Shown here piece by piece: positions 16,124 through 24,819 of a stretch of 64,000 nucleotides of DNA. How positions within the stretch are numbered: the stretch's first letter is position 1; the number at the start of each line of letters is the position of its first letter. The notes under the pieces are model-generated. The model searched no databases. It was not told the DNA's origin and saw nothing but the letters and a program-made list of their open reading frames with translations. Location: positions 1,690,666 through 1,754,665 of the forward strand of contig KV440964.1 of the NCBI GenBank assembly GCA_001636495.1, written 5' to 3'. The translations under genes and the position numbers were made by a program. This DNA is from Sutcliffiella horikoshii (GTDB taxonomy: Bacteria > Bacillota > Bacilli > Bacillales > Bacillaceae_I).

Positions 16124-16257
16124 TTTATTTTAATGTGCCTGTCAGCTTCCTGCAAGTGCATCAGTTCTTGAATGGGACAAAACTTTTTCCAGAGCTCGGT
16201 CTATTTTTAGGAAAGCTCGTATATATATTAGTACAAACCGTCTTAGGAGGGAAACCT

Positions 16258-17343
16258 ATGTCTCATAAAAAAGTGAAAATTACCGCTGCTGCTGTGCTTG
16301 CTTCTTCTGTGCTTTTATCCGGATGTGGATTATTTGGAGGTGACGAGCAAGCGGACTCTGAACAGGAAATTCCGCAAGATGTTTCATATGTAGATGATGC
16401 TACAAACACAAATGGTGCCGATAGTGAGGTAACCGGGGAAGAAATGGATGGGGAAGAAGCTACTGCAACAGAAAATGTACAAAGAGAAATATACTTAATT
16501 GATAGTAATGGTTATGTTGTTTCGCAAACATTCGAACTGCCAAAAACAAACGAAGTGGCGAAACAGGCATTGGAATACTTAGTTGCTGGTGGACCGGTGG
16601 ATGCCATGTTGCCAAATGGGTTCCGTGCCGTATTACCTGCTGGTACGGAAGTGGATGTGAATCTTAAAGAGGACGGCACCATCGTTGCGGATTTCTCCAA
16701 TGAATTCATGAGCTATGATGCTGCAGATGAAGAGAAAATCCTTCAAGCAATCACGTGGACATTGACACAATTCGAAAATGTGGATAAGGTCCAGATCATG
16801 GTGAACGGACATGTTCAAACTGTGATGCCTGTCAACCAGACACCTATTGGTGATGGTGTGAGCAGAGCAAACGGAATTAACTATGACACTGCAGAAGCGG
16901 TTGATTTAATGAGTTCCCGCGCTGTGACGCTTTACTTTATGGCAGAAAGCAATGATGGGGATCCGTACTATGTTCCCGTCACAACACGATTGAGTCTGGA
17001 AGGGAAAGATAAGTTTGTTGCGATAGTAGAGGCGCTCATTAAAGGTCCAGCCCACAATTCCGGTTTAACGAACGACTTGAGCAATGAAATCGCTTTATTG
17101 GATAATCCGGTAATGGAAGATGGAAATCTTGTATTGAACTTCAATGAGGCGATTCTCGGCCTTGAAGGACGCATTGTGTCCAAGTCAATTGTAGATTCAT
17201 TGGTTCTGACATTAACCGAGCAGACAGGTGTTGAGAGCATTGCGATCACGGTAGACGGGGAAGGCGATCTCATGGCAACGGATGGCACCAACATATCCGA
17301 ACCTGTGGCGCGCCCTGAAAAAGTGAACACAGGCAGGTTTTAA
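16258..17343 (+). CDS. gerM: Germination and sporulation lipoprotein GerM
   Basis: A 361-residue exported lipoprotein. The signal peptide ends in the lipobox LLSGC with Cys23. An acidic linker then leads into two GerMN domains (about residues 80-200 and 220-345), recognisable by REIYLIDSNGYVV, LVAGGPVDAMLPNGFRAVLP, ITWTLTQFENVDKVQIMVNG and VLTLTEQTGVESI. GerM is a mother-cell protein needed for spore maturation and germination. I chose ATG 16258 because AGGAGG is eight bases upstream and the signal peptide starts there; the open frame extends 41 codons further but has no supporting site. I found no convincing sigma-E promoter. Confidence 0.93.
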   Translation: MSHKKVKITAAAVLASSVLLSGCGLFGGDEQADSEQEIPQDVSYVDDATNTNGADSEVTGEEMDGEEATATENVQREIYLIDSNGYVVSQTFELPKTNEVAKQALEYLVAGGPVDAMLPNGFRAVLPAGTEVDVNLKEDGTIVADFSNEFMSYDAADEEKILQAITWTLTQFENVDKVQIMVNGHVQTVMPVNQTPIGDGVSRANGINYDTAEAVDLMSSRAVTLYFMAESNDGDPYYVPVTTRLSLEGKDKFVAIVEALIKGPAHNSGLTNDLSNEIALLDNPVMEDGNLVLNFNEAILGLEGRIVSKSIVDSLVLTLTEQTGVESIAITVDGEGDLMATDGTNISEPVARPEKVNTGRF

Positions 17344-17375
17344 TGTGTAAAATTTGATATACTAATAATAGAAGA

Positions 17376-17413
17376 AAAGAAGAGGTGAAACACTGCCTCT
17401 TCTTTCTTTTTAT
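17376..17413 (+). terminator. Terminator of gerM
   Basis: AGAAGAGG pairs with CCTCTTCT across ten bases and is followed by TTCTTTTT. Confidence 0.75.
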
Positions 17414-17442
17414 ACATATGGTGACAAAAGGAGTTTGTTAGA

Positions 17443-18204
17443 ATGTCCAGAACAGATGGAAGAGAACAAAATCAAATCAGAACAGTTGAAATAATCACCG
17501 ACTATATCACTCATCCTGAAGGATCGGTTTTAATTTGTATAGGAAACACAAAAGTTATCTGTTCGGCTACGATAGAAGACAGAGTACCACCTTTTATGCG
17601 CGGTGGAGGAAAGGGTTGGATTACAGCGGAGTACTCCATGCTTCCGAGAGCAACTGAAAAAAGAACCATGCGTGAGTCCACAAAAGGCAAAGTAACAGGC
17701 AGAACAATGGAAATCCAGCGTCTGATAGGACGTGTACTCCGTTCGGTTGTGGAACTGGAGAAAATAGGGGAGAAAACGATTTGGATAGACTGTGATGTCA
17801 TCCAAGCGGACGGGGGAACAAGGACAGCCTCCATCACTGGTGCGTTTGTTGCGATGGTACTTGCTTTTCAAAAATTAGTGGAAGCCAAGAAGATTGCAAG
17901 TCTCCCAGTTACAGACTTTCTGGCTGCTACTTCTGTTGGAGTAATGGAAAATGGACAGCCTCTGCTTGATTTGAACTACATAGAAGACTCCACTGCCCAG
18001 GTGGATATGAACGTCATTATGACTGGCTCCTTGGACCTGGTGGAATTGCAAGGTACCGGTGAAGAAGCCACCTTTTCAAGAAAACAATTGAATGAGCTAT
18101 TGGACCTGGCAGAAGAAGGAGTCCTTCATCTAGTGGAAGAGCAAAAAAAGGCATTGGGATCTTTGGCTGAAAGTATTACTGGAAATGGAAAAGGAGAAAA
18201 TTAA
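17443..18204 (+). CDS. rph: Ribonuclease PH
   Basis: A 253-residue phosphate-dependent 3'-to-5' exoribonuclease that trims tRNA 3' ends. Family signatures include [20 protein letters not shown], the segment [58 protein letters not shown] and the C-terminal [17 protein letters not shown]. Its end overlaps the ribosome binding site region of the next gene, so the rph-ysnA-ysnB group is probably one operon. The B. subtilis order is the same. Confidence 0.96.
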   Translation: MSRTDGREQNQIRTVEIITDYITHPEGSVLICIGNTKVICSATIEDRVPPFMRGGGKGWITAEYSMLPRATEKRTMRESTKGKVTGRTMEIQRLIGRVLRSVVELEKIGEKTIWIDCDVIQADGGTRTASITGAFVAMVLAFQKLVEAKKIASLPVTDFLAATSVGVMENGQPLLDLNYIEDSTAQVDMNVIMTGSLDLVELQGTGEEATFSRKQLNELLDLAEEGVLHLVEEQKKALGSLAESITGNGKGEN

Positions 18205-18205
18205 A

Positions 18206-18808
18206 ATGACAGAGATTATTATAGCGACCAACAATCCCGGTAAAGTAAAAGATTTTGAAGTCATTCTGGAACCGAAAGGGTTTACGGTCAAATCTCTTGC
18301 TGATTTCCCACACATCCCAGACGTAGAGGAAACGGGAACTACCTTTGAAGAAAATGCATTACTAAAGGCGGAGGCGGTATCAGCACATCTTGGTAAAATA
18401 GTGCTTGCAGATGATTCCGGACTTGAGGTGGATGCACTAAATGGTGAACCAGGTGTGTACTCCGCACGCTATGCGGGTATGGATAAAGATGATAGAAAAA
18501 ACATCCTAAAGGTGCTGGATAGGCTGGAGGGAATTCCTGAAAAAAAGCGTACAGCACGATTTGTATGTGTTTTGGCAGTAGTGAATCCTGATGGGGAAAG
18601 ATTTACCGTTCGCGGAACGTGTGAAGGTACCATCGCTTTTAAACCTGCTGGGGAAAACGGCTTCGGATATGATCCAATTTTTTATGTAAAAGAAAAACAG
18701 AGGACGATGGCCCAACTAACTAAAGAAGAAAAAAGTGAAATCAGTCACAGAGGAAATGCCATCAGTCAGTTGACTAATCAGTGGGAGATGCTCTCCCACA
18801 AAAACTAG
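18206..18808 (+). CDS. ysnA: XTP/dITP diphosphatase
   Basis: A 200-residue HAM1/RdgB-family nucleotide pyrophosphatase that removes ITP, dITP and XTP from the pool. Key segments are IIIATNNPGKVKDFE at the N-terminus, EETGTTFEENALLKAEAV, LADDSGLEVDALNGEPGVYS and GFGYDPIFY. The ATG at 18206 has AAGGAG nine bases upstream; an in-frame ATG at 18185 would lie inside rph and adds MEKEKIK. It starts one base after the rph stop, consistent with coupling. Confidence 0.94.
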   Translation: MTEIIIATNNPGKVKDFEVILEPKGFTVKSLADFPHIPDVEETGTTFEENALLKAEAVSAHLGKIVLADDSGLEVDALNGEPGVYSARYAGMDKDDRKNILKVLDRLEGIPEKKRTARFVCVLAVVNPDGERFTVRGTCEGTIAFKPAGENGFGYDPIFYVKEKQRTMAQLTKEEKSEISHRGNAISQLTNQWEMLSHKN

Positions 18809-18818
18809 GAGTGGAAGC

Positions 18819-19322
18819 ATGAAAGTTTTAATTGTTAGTGACAATCATGGACAAGCAGAGGTACTGCGGCAAATAAAGGCCCGTCATCACGGGGAAGTGG
18901 ATCTTTTCATCCATTGTGGGGATTCTGAACTTCCATCGACCTGTGAAGAAATGAAAGGCTTTTATGGTGTAAGAGGAAACTGCGATTATGATGATGATTA
19001 TCCTCAACAATTAACCAAAGAATTCTCCAACAATAGACTATTTGCCACGCATGGGCACCTGTACCAAGTGAAATCTTCTTTGCTACCATTAAAGTATGCC
19101 GCGGAAGAAGAGGAAGCGAATATAGTATGTTTCGGACATTCGCATATTGCAGGTGCAGAATTCCTAGATGGGATCCTTTTTATCAACCCGGGTAGCATAG
19201 AACTTCCACGTATGACACGGAATAAGACGTATGCTATACTTGATTCAAAAGACTCCGGTTATTTTGTACATTACTATAATGAAAAGGGAGAAAAACTTTC
19301 CTCCCACACATTCGAGAAGTAA
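18819..19322 (+). CDS. ysnB: Metallophosphoesterase (YsnB, YfcE/MJ0936-like)
   Basis: A 167-residue calcineurin-fold phosphoesterase. All family metal-binding motifs are present in order: VSDNHG (N-terminal), HCGD, GNCD, THGHLYQV, FGHSH and NPGS. The aspartate, asparagine and histidine residues in these motifs bind two divalent metals. Close homologues hydrolyse phosphodiesters in vitro; the cellular substrate is unknown. It starts ten bases after ysnA and is probably cotranscribed with it. A GAGAGAGG/CCCCTCTC hairpin follows but lacks a good T-run. Confidence 0.88.
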   Translation: MKVLIVSDNHGQAEVLRQIKARHHGEVDLFIHCGDSELPSTCEEMKGFYGVRGNCDYDDDYPQQLTKEFSNNRLFATHGHLYQVKSSLLPLKYAAEEEEANIVCFGHSHIAGAEFLDGILFINPGSIELPRMTRNKTYAILDSKDSGYFVHYYNEKGEKLSSHTFEK

Positions 19323-19389
19323 CAGGAGAGAGGTTTCCCCTCTCTCTTAAAAGGAATTAAAATTATCCAAGAAAAGTTTTTAAAAAGTG

Positions 19390-19418
19390 TTGACTTTAAT
19401 TTATATATCTCATATAAT
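19390..19418 (+). promoter_or_regulatory. Strong sigma-A promoter of the tRNA region
   Basis: TTGACT is separated by 17 bp from a perfect TATAAT. It lies upstream of both the broken and the intact tRNA-Arg sequences, so the transcript would include both. Confidence 0.75.
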
Positions 19419-19466
19419 AAATCTTGTCGCTGATGATAATTAGTAAATATTTCTTATCAGAGAATA

Positions 19467-19518
19467 CATAGCAAGCCTTTATTCTCATAATCTCCCAGTA
19501 GCTCAGCTGGATAGAGCA
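19467..19518 (+). pseudogene. 5' fragment of tRNA-Arg (partial duplication)
   Basis: The 52 bases from CATAGCAAGCCTTTA to the D-arm end GGATAGAGCA repeat, with a few changes, the leader and 5' part of the intact tRNA-Arg 151 bp downstream. The fragment stops before the anticodon stem. The first base of the acceptor (G in the intact gene) is C, and no anticodon or T-arm follows. It is a tRNA remnant, not a functional gene. Confidence 0.8.
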
Positions 19519-19553
19519 CGATCGAATACGCTTCTTGAAAAAGCTTCAGCGTA

Positions 19554-19595
19554 CCGATTTTGAAACAGCTCTGATTTTACTCCTAGCAAAATCGG
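19554..19595 (+). other. Stem-loop between tRNA remnant and tRNA-Arg
   Basis: CCGATTTTG and CAAAATCGG are perfect 9-bp inverted arms separated by 24 nt, without a T-run. The surrounding segment of about 100 bp (19519-19617) does not match any tRNA part that I recognise. Confidence 0.5.
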
Positions 19596-19642
19596 GACGA
19601 CGGTAGTACAGATTAACCATAGCAAGCCTTTACTTTTATATT

Positions 19643-19719
<77 letters not shown>

Positions 19720-19731
19720 TTTTACCTAAAC

Positions 19732-19803
19732 AACACCATGTGCATTTTTATGAACACTTTTTAAAAGAGTGCTGATAAAAATGGTTGCATGGTGTTTTTT
19801 TAT
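19732..19803 (+). terminator. Terminator of tRNA-Arg
   Basis: ACACCATG and CATGGTGT bracket an inner CACTTTTTAAAAGAGTG hairpin and are followed by a run of seven or more T. Confidence 0.8.
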
Positions 19804-19892
19804 TAAATACCCCTATCACTTGTGCTCCACTCCAAACATTGATAAACTTGTTTCAAATATTTCCACAATAAAAATAGGACGGCTACATACAT

Positions 19893-20912
19893 ATGAAAAA
19901 ACAGAAAAAGATAGTTGAGTTTCCCAATTTAAAACAAAGGCTGTTGGAAAAAGCGATGCTGACCATGAAAGAGAAGAAGTTCTCGGAGGCATTGGAGCTT
20001 TTTGAACAGGCACGCGAGAACGAGTATGCTTATGCAGAGGTAGAGCTTGGGATGGTTGTATGCTATATGGAGCTTGGGCAGCTGACAGAGGCGAGGAATC
20101 GTTGCAAGAAAATGCTGCGCGAGGATATTGGCGATTATTTTCATGTGCTCCAAATTTACATAACGATCCTTATTCAACTAAAAGAGTATGCAGAAGTCAA
20201 AACGACCATTGAAGCAATCCTTGAAGAGGATAAGGTGCCGGCGCAGTATGCACAAAATTTCTACCAACTCTTGGAGTTTGCCAGAAAAATGCTTCCTTCA
20301 GAAGATGCGCAAACGGAACAGTTTGAGCCGGACTATGGACAATCAAATGACCAAGTGGATGAACTGTTTATGCTTCATGAAGGATCTGTCCAAAAACAGT
20401 ATGAACTAATTCAGGTATTGAAACACCGCAACATCCGCCCGCTTATCCCACAAATTGAAAGGTACGTAAAGGATGAGCTGAAACATCCTGTTCTGAAAAC
20501 CTTTTTGCTTCATATTCTCAAAGAGCAGGGTTGGGACAAGGAGATGGAGGTGGTGAAAATGGGGCAGCATATCACCATCATTCCAAGTAACTTGTACAGC
20601 GGGGAAGAGGATCCTTTCTTAAATAAAATCATTTCGATACTGGAAGATAAAGTGGAAAGTGATAATCCTACTCTTTTTGAAGGCTTGAAGGAAATGCTTG
20701 TCAGGATACATGCTGTTCAGTTTCCGTTGCCTTTTGTTCCTGATAAGCCGGAAGTATGGGCGGCAGGGCTTCATAGTGCAGGTGTGGATCTATTTGGTTT
20801 AGGTGTGGAAGATGAGGAACTGGCAGAGGAATATCATGTGTCTGCATTGGAAGTCAAATCGGTCGTGCGGGAAATCAATAAGCTTGAAGATTTTTCATAT
20901 TTACGATTATGA
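19893..20912 (+). CDS. ysoA: TPR-repeat protein YsoA
   Basis: A 339-residue soluble protein, the same length as B. subtilis YsoA, in the same position upstream of tig. The N-terminal third contains TPR-like helical repeats (LTMKEKKFSEALELFEQA, AYAEVELGMVVCYMELGQ, QIYITILIQLKEYAEV). The rest is mainly helical, with a C-terminal segment DLFGLGVEDEELAEEYHVSA resembling a small helix-turn-helix. No enzymatic motif is visible and the function is unknown; TPRs suggest a protein-protein role. Confidence 0.85.
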   Translation: MKKQKKIVEFPNLKQRLLEKAMLTMKEKKFSEALELFEQARENEYAYAEVELGMVVCYMELGQLTEARNRCKKMLREDIGDYFHVLQIYITILIQLKEYAEVKTTIEAILEEDKVPAQYAQNFYQLLEFARKMLPSEDAQTEQFEPDYGQSNDQVDELFMLHEGSVQKQYELIQVLKHRNIRPLIPQIERYVKDELKHPVLKTFLLHILKEQGWDKEMEVVKMGQHITIIPSNLYSGEEDPFLNKIISILEDKVESDNPTLFEGLKEMLVRIHAVQFPLPFVPDKPEVWAAGLHSAGVDLFGLGVEDEELAEEYHVSALEVKSVVREINKLEDFSYLRL

Positions 20913-20921
20913 GGCTATGTG

Positions 20922-20949
20922 TTGAACTCATGCAAGATTATGTTATAAT
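20922..20949 (+). promoter_or_regulatory. Sigma-A promoter of tig
   Basis: TTGAAC is separated by 16 bp from TATAAT, which has an upstream TG in the extended -10 position. A leader of about 180 nt would follow. Confidence 0.7.
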
Positions 20950-20994
20950 GTAAGGGTTGTAAACTGTATATACGATATAGGTTCTTAGATTAAC

Positions 20995-21113
20995 CTCTTG
21001 TAACAAGGGGTGTTTAAGACTGTGTACTTGCAGCAAAAATGTAGAAAACAACAACCACCATGTGTGGTTCATCAGATTAGATAGTGTGAAAATCATTATC
21101 TTTTTTGAAAATA
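20995..21113 (+). other. Hairpin-rich leader of tig
   Basis: Three potential RNA hairpins precede trigger factor: CCTCTTG/CAAGGGG (20995-21009), AACCAC/GTGGTT (21052-21068), and AGATAGTG/CATTATCT with following TTTTTT (21079-21107), which resembles a weak terminator. I recognise no known riboswitch class. Confidence 0.4.
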
Positions 21114-21131
21114 GATGTTGGAGGGAAAATT

Positions 21132-22418
21132 ATGTCTGCTAAATGGGAAAAGTTAGAAGGAAATCAAGGCGTATTAACAGTTGAAGTTGATGCTGACACT
21201 GTTAACAAAGGTCTTGACGCAGCATTTAAAAAAGTTGTAACGAAAGTAAATGTACCAGGATTCCGTAAAGGGAAAATTCCTCGTGGAATGTTCGAGCAAC
21301 GTTTCGGTGTAGAATCTTTATACCAAGATGCTCTTGATATCATTCTTCCAACTGCATACTCTAACGCAGTTGTTGAAACTGGAATCGAACCAGTTGATCA
21401 ACCTGAAATCGACATCGAAACTATCGCGAAAAACGAAAAGTTAGTATTCACTGCTAAAGTTATCGTGAAGCCTGAAGTAAAACTTGGCGAATACAAAGGA
21501 TTAGAAGTTGAGCGTTTAGATGCTAACGTTACTGACGAAGATGTTGACGCTGACTTAAAAGGCCTTCAAGAGCGTCAAGCTGAGCTAGTTGTAAAAGAAG
21601 AAGGAACTATTGAAAACGGCGATACTGTTGTTATGGACTTCGAAGGATTCGTTAACGGCGAAGCATTCGAAGGTGGAAAAGCGGAGAACTATTCTTTAGA
21701 AATCGGTTCTAACACGTTTATCCCAGGTTTCGAAGAGCAACTAGTAGGTCTTGCAGCTGGTGCGGAGAAAGAAGTAGAAGTTTCTTTCCCTGAAGAGTAC
21801 CACGCTGAAGAGCTTGCTGGTAAGCCTGCAGTTTTCAAAGTGACTGTACACGAAATCAAAACAAAAGAACTTCCTGCACTTGACGATGAGTTCGCGAAAG
21901 ATGTAGACGAAGAAGTTGAAACACTTGAAGAGCTTAAAGCAAAAACAAAAGCTCGTCTTGAAGAAGCGAAGAAAACAGAAGCTGACAACCACCTACGCGA
22001 CACGCTAGTGGATCAAGCTGCTGCTAACGCAGAAGTGGAAGTTCCTGAAGCAATGGTGAAAACTGAAACAGACCGCATGGTTCGTGAATTCGAACAACGC
22101 CTTCAAATGCAAGGTATGAACATGGAGCTTTACTTCCAGTTCTCCGGCCAAGATGAAGAAGCTCTTCGTACTCAAATGAAAGAAGATGCAGAAAAGCGTG
22201 TGAAAATGAACCTTACGCTTGAAGCAATCTCTAAAGCTGAAAACATCGAAGTTACTGATGAGGAAGCAAACGAAGAAATTGAAAAAATGGCTGGCATGTA
22301 CAACATGTCTGTTGACCAAATCAAGCAAGCATTAGGTAGCTTGGAAGGTCTTAAAGAAGACTTGAAAATCAGAAAAGCAATTGATTTCCTTGTAGAAAAC
22401 AGCAAAGATGTTGCATAA
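21132..22418 (+). CDS. tig: Trigger factor
   Basis: A 428-residue ribosome-associated chaperone. The N-terminal ribosome-binding domain has the signature [20 protein letters not shown]. The FKBP-type prolyl isomerase domain spans about residues 160-245 ([20 protein letters not shown], then [11 protein letters not shown]). The remaining C-terminal helices form the substrate cradle. The ATG at 21132 has GGAGGGA upstream and gives the usual N-terminus; an in-frame ATG at 21105 is less likely. Codon use is strongly biased, as expected for a highly expressed gene. A terminator separates it from clpX. Confidence 0.96.
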   Translation: MSAKWEKLEGNQGVLTVEVDADTVNKGLDAAFKKVVTKVNVPGFRKGKIPRGMFEQRFGVESLYQDALDIILPTAYSNAVVETGIEPVDQPEIDIETIAKNEKLVFTAKVIVKPEVKLGEYKGLEVERLDANVTDEDVDADLKGLQERQAELVVKEEGTIENGDTVVMDFEGFVNGEAFEGGKAENYSLEIGSNTFIPGFEEQLVGLAAGAEKEVEVSFPEEYHAEELAGKPAVFKVTVHEIKTKELPALDDEFAKDVDEEVETLEELKAKTKARLEEAKKTEADNHLRDTLVDQAAANAEVEVPEAMVKTETDRMVREFEQRLQMQGMNMELYFQFSGQDEEALRTQMKEDAEKRVKMNLTLEAISKAENIEVTDEEANEEIEKMAGMYNMSVDQIKQALGSLEGLKEDLKIRKAIDFLVENSKDVA

Positions 22419-22427
22419 TAGAGTATA

Positions 22428-22465
22428 AGAGACAAGGCGCGACTTGATCGTGCCTTGTTTTGTAC
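22428..22465 (+). terminator. Terminator of tig
   Basis: ACAAGGCGCGA pairs with TCGTGCCTTGT (G-U and mismatch tolerated) and is followed by TTTG. Confidence 0.75.
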
Positions 22466-22735
22466 CATCTAGACCTATTTTATAAGTAAAAGATTTCCGC
22501 TTTTTCCATGCATCCTTGTGTTAGTAAAATGAATTCATGGATACAATAGTACGGACTCATCCTCTAAAATATCCATACATAACCAAAGTATTATTATTAG
22601 AAATGTTAGGCTAAAATGTGGTAAAATGCAGTACATAACTATTTTTTAAAAGTGATGAGTTTTTTAGTGTTTCTCATTTTTTAGGAAGCCAGCCGATGGA
22701 TGGGAAAAGAGAGAAATGATAAGGGGTGAAACAAT
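22466..22735 (+). other. clpX upstream region
   Basis: This 270 bp spacer has no coding signal. A weak hairpin ATGAG/CTCAT with following TTTTTT lies at 22657-22682. TACAAT at 22542 and TAAAAT at 22622 are -10-like, but I found no convincing -35 for either and no CtsR-type direct repeat. Confidence 0.3.
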
Positions 22736-24004
22736 TTGTTTAAATTTAATGACGAAAAAGGACAATTGAAGTGTTCTTTCTGTGGAAAGACACAAGATCA
22801 AGTTCGTAAACTTGTAGCAGGTCCAGGCGTATACATATGTGATGAATGTATTGAACTTTGTACGGAAATCGTAGAAGAAGAGTTGGGTACAGAGGAAGAA
22901 GTAGAATTTAAAGACGTTCCTAAGCCAAAGGAAATTCGAGATATTTTAGACGAATATGTCATTGGTCAGGAGTCTGCAAAGAAATCTTTATCTGTAGCGG
23001 TATATAACCACTACAAACGTATTAACTCCAACAGTAAAATTGATGATGTAGAGCTTGCTAAGAGTAATATTGCCATGATCGGACCGACTGGTAGCGGTAA
23101 AACTCTTCTTGCTCAAACACTTGCGAGAATTCTGAATGTGCCATTTGCGATTGCAGATGCTACTTCCTTAACAGAAGCTGGTTATGTTGGGGAAGATGTA
23201 GAAAACATCTTGCTAAAGCTGATTCAAGCTGCTGATTATGATGTGGAGAAAGCTGAAAAAGGAATTATCTACATCGATGAAATTGATAAAGTAGCGCGTA
23301 AGTCTGAAAACCCGTCCATCACTCGTGATGTATCTGGTGAAGGTGTACAACAAGCGCTATTAAAAATTCTTGAAGGTACTGTTGCAAGCGTTCCTCCTCA
23401 AGGTGGACGTAAGCACCCTCATCAAGAATTCATTCAGATTGATACAACAAACATCCTATTTATCTGCGGTGGAGCATTTGATGGAATTGAACAGATTATC
23501 AAACGCCGACTAGGTAAAAAAGTTATTGGTTTCGGAACTGTTGAAACAAAAGCGGATGATTTGGAGCAAAAAGAATTACTAGGTAAAGTTTTACCTGAAG
23601 ACTTGCTTCGTTTTGGATTGATCCCTGAGTTCATCGGTCGTCTTCCGGTGACAGCGAGCTTGATGCCGCTTGATGAGGACGCTCTAATTGAAATCCTTAC
23701 AAAGCCTAAAAATGCACTTGTGAAGCAATATCAAAAGATGCTTGATCTTGATAATGTGGAACTTGAGTTTGAAGAAGGTGCATTAACTGAGATTGCGAAA
23801 AAAGCGATCGAAAGAAAAACTGGGGCACGTGGATTGCGATCTATCATTGAGGGACTTATGCTTGATGTGATGTATGAGCTTCCTTCTCGTGAAGATATCA
23901 AGAAGTGTGTGATTACAGCTGAAACGGTTGCTGATAATGTGGCTCCGAAGTTGATTTTAGATGATGGGTCTGAGTTGAAAGAGGACGAAAAGACTTCAGC
24001 ATAA
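22736..24004 (+). CDS. clpX: ATP-dependent Clp protease ATP-binding subunit ClpX
   Basis: A 422-residue AAA+ unfoldase that feeds substrates to ClpP. The N-terminal zinc-binding domain uses Cys13, Cys16, Cys35 and Cys38. The Walker A motif is GPTGSGKT (116-123), Walker B is [10 protein letters not shown], and [14 protein letters not shown] forms the pore loop region. The C-terminal ClpP-binding IGF loop (KVIGFGTVE) is present. The start codon is TTG at 22736 with AAGGGG upstream, giving the usual [13 protein letters not shown] start. It is followed by a bidirectional terminator. Confidence 0.97.
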   Translation: MFKFNDEKGQLKCSFCGKTQDQVRKLVAGPGVYICDECIELCTEIVEEELGTEEEVEFKDVPKPKEIRDILDEYVIGQESAKKSLSVAVYNHYKRINSNSKIDDVELAKSNIAMIGPTGSGKTLLAQTLARILNVPFAIADATSLTEAGYVGEDVENILLKLIQAADYDVEKAEKGIIYIDEIDKVARKSENPSITRDVSGEGVQQALLKILEGTVASVPPQGGRKHPHQEFIQIDTTNILFICGGAFDGIEQIIKRRLGKKVIGFGTVETKADDLEQKELLGKVLPEDLLRFGLIPEFIGRLPVTASLMPLDEDALIEILTKPKNALVKQYQKMLDLDNVELEFEEGALTEIAKKAIERKTGARGLRSIIEGLMLDVMYELPSREDIKKCVITAETVADNVAPKLILDDGSELKEDEKTSA

Positions 24005-24016
24005 ATAAAAACTACT

Positions 24017-24054
24017 GATAAAAAGCACTTTCCTTAGGGAGAGTGCTTTTTTGA
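24017..24054. terminator. Bidirectional terminator between clpX and a converging gene
   Basis: AAAAAGCACTTTCC pairs with GGGAGAGTGCTTTTTT (one mismatch), with A-run and T-run on either side. It can end clpX on the plus strand and the converging gene on the minus strand. Confidence 0.8.
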
Positions 24055-24624
24055 TTAATCTTTTAATTGAAGATGGCATATTTGATGAAGAACTGCAATT
24101 TCTAATAAAGAGATTTGACACATTTTCGTAGATTTTATGATATAGCTCGGACTTGGGAGGGATCTGACCCTTTCGATTTCAGTTATTAATACTCCCTCCT
24201 CTTTTATGTATGTTGTTCCATCCAATAAATTTTTTTCAAGGGTGAATTTTCGATTGTTTTTGTAGTATATAAACCTGCCATGGGTCTTTATTTTAGTTAT
24301 ATCTTGAAAAAAATAGGTTTCTTCTTCTCCGGCATTATTAGTATGGGTAACATCCCATTTAGGTTTAAACAAGTTTTCCTTAAATGACCGCTCCTCTACT
24401 TTTATCGTTTCTCCATTGTGTGAAAATCCAATTAAATCTTTTTTCTCAAAGAAAGCTTGTACTCCTTCCGAAAGAATTGGGATAGGTAGCTTGGAAACTA
24501 CTTCCACCCACTTTTTTCTGTATGTTCGATTAAAAGATGCAACTTGATTTCCTTGAGAGTCAAGTATGGGTATTGGCTTAGCAGAATGTTTAAGTAGTGG
24601 AAGTGTGAAAGTAAGTTCTATCAT
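24055..24624 (-). CDS. Hypothetical protein, possible tubby/LURP-like fold
   Basis: A 189-residue protein inserted on the opposite strand between clpX and lonB, which are adjacent in B. subtilis. The start chosen (ATG at 24622-24624) has AAGGAGG nine bases upstream; the open frame continues 18 codons further but without a site. No catalytic motif or signal peptide is visible. The pattern of beta-strands with PIPILDSQGNQVASFNRTY, IGFSHNGETIKVEE and YYKNNRKFTLEKNLLDG resembles tubby C-terminal-like or LURP-one-related proteins of Bacillus. That assignment is only an impression. The gene looks more AT-rich than its neighbours, which suits later acquisition. Confidence 0.65.
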   Translation of the reverse strand: MIELTFTLPLLKHSAKPIPILDSQGNQVASFNRTYRKKWVEVVSKLPIPILSEGVQAFFEKKDLIGFSHNGETIKVEERSFKENLFKPKWDVTHTNNAGEEETYFFQDITKIKTHGRFIYYKNNRKFTLEKNLLDGTTYIKEEGVLITEIERVRSLPSPSYIIKSTKMCQISLLEIAVLHQICHLQLKD

Positions 24625-24755
24625 ATTTTTTTGCCTCCTTGCCCTTTTTTTACGAAAGAAACCCTTAAAAGGTTTCATATATTCTTTTTCTGAAATTATG
24701 TTCTCCCCTCCAATCTTTTCGCTAAAAGCCTATTTTAACCAAATATTTTTTATTG

Positions 24756-24784
24756 GATTATTACCCATTCCCACGGAGATACTA
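24756..24784 (+). promoter_or_regulatory. Putative forespore (sigma-F/G) promoter of lonB
   Basis: GATTA at 24756 is separated by 14 bp from GGAGATACTA, which fits the forespore -10 pattern (GGnrAnAnTw). lonB is a known forespore gene in B. subtilis. Spacing is one base short of optimum. Confidence 0.4.
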
Positions 24785-24819
24785 CCATATAATCACATCA
24801 AGAATGCAGGAGGGTTTCT

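Noticed and set aside
24151-24162. Short GGGATCTGACCC palindrome, similar to GGGGTCTGACCCC at 41169
   Set aside because: One copy lies inside a coding sequence and two short matches are too few to call a repeat family.
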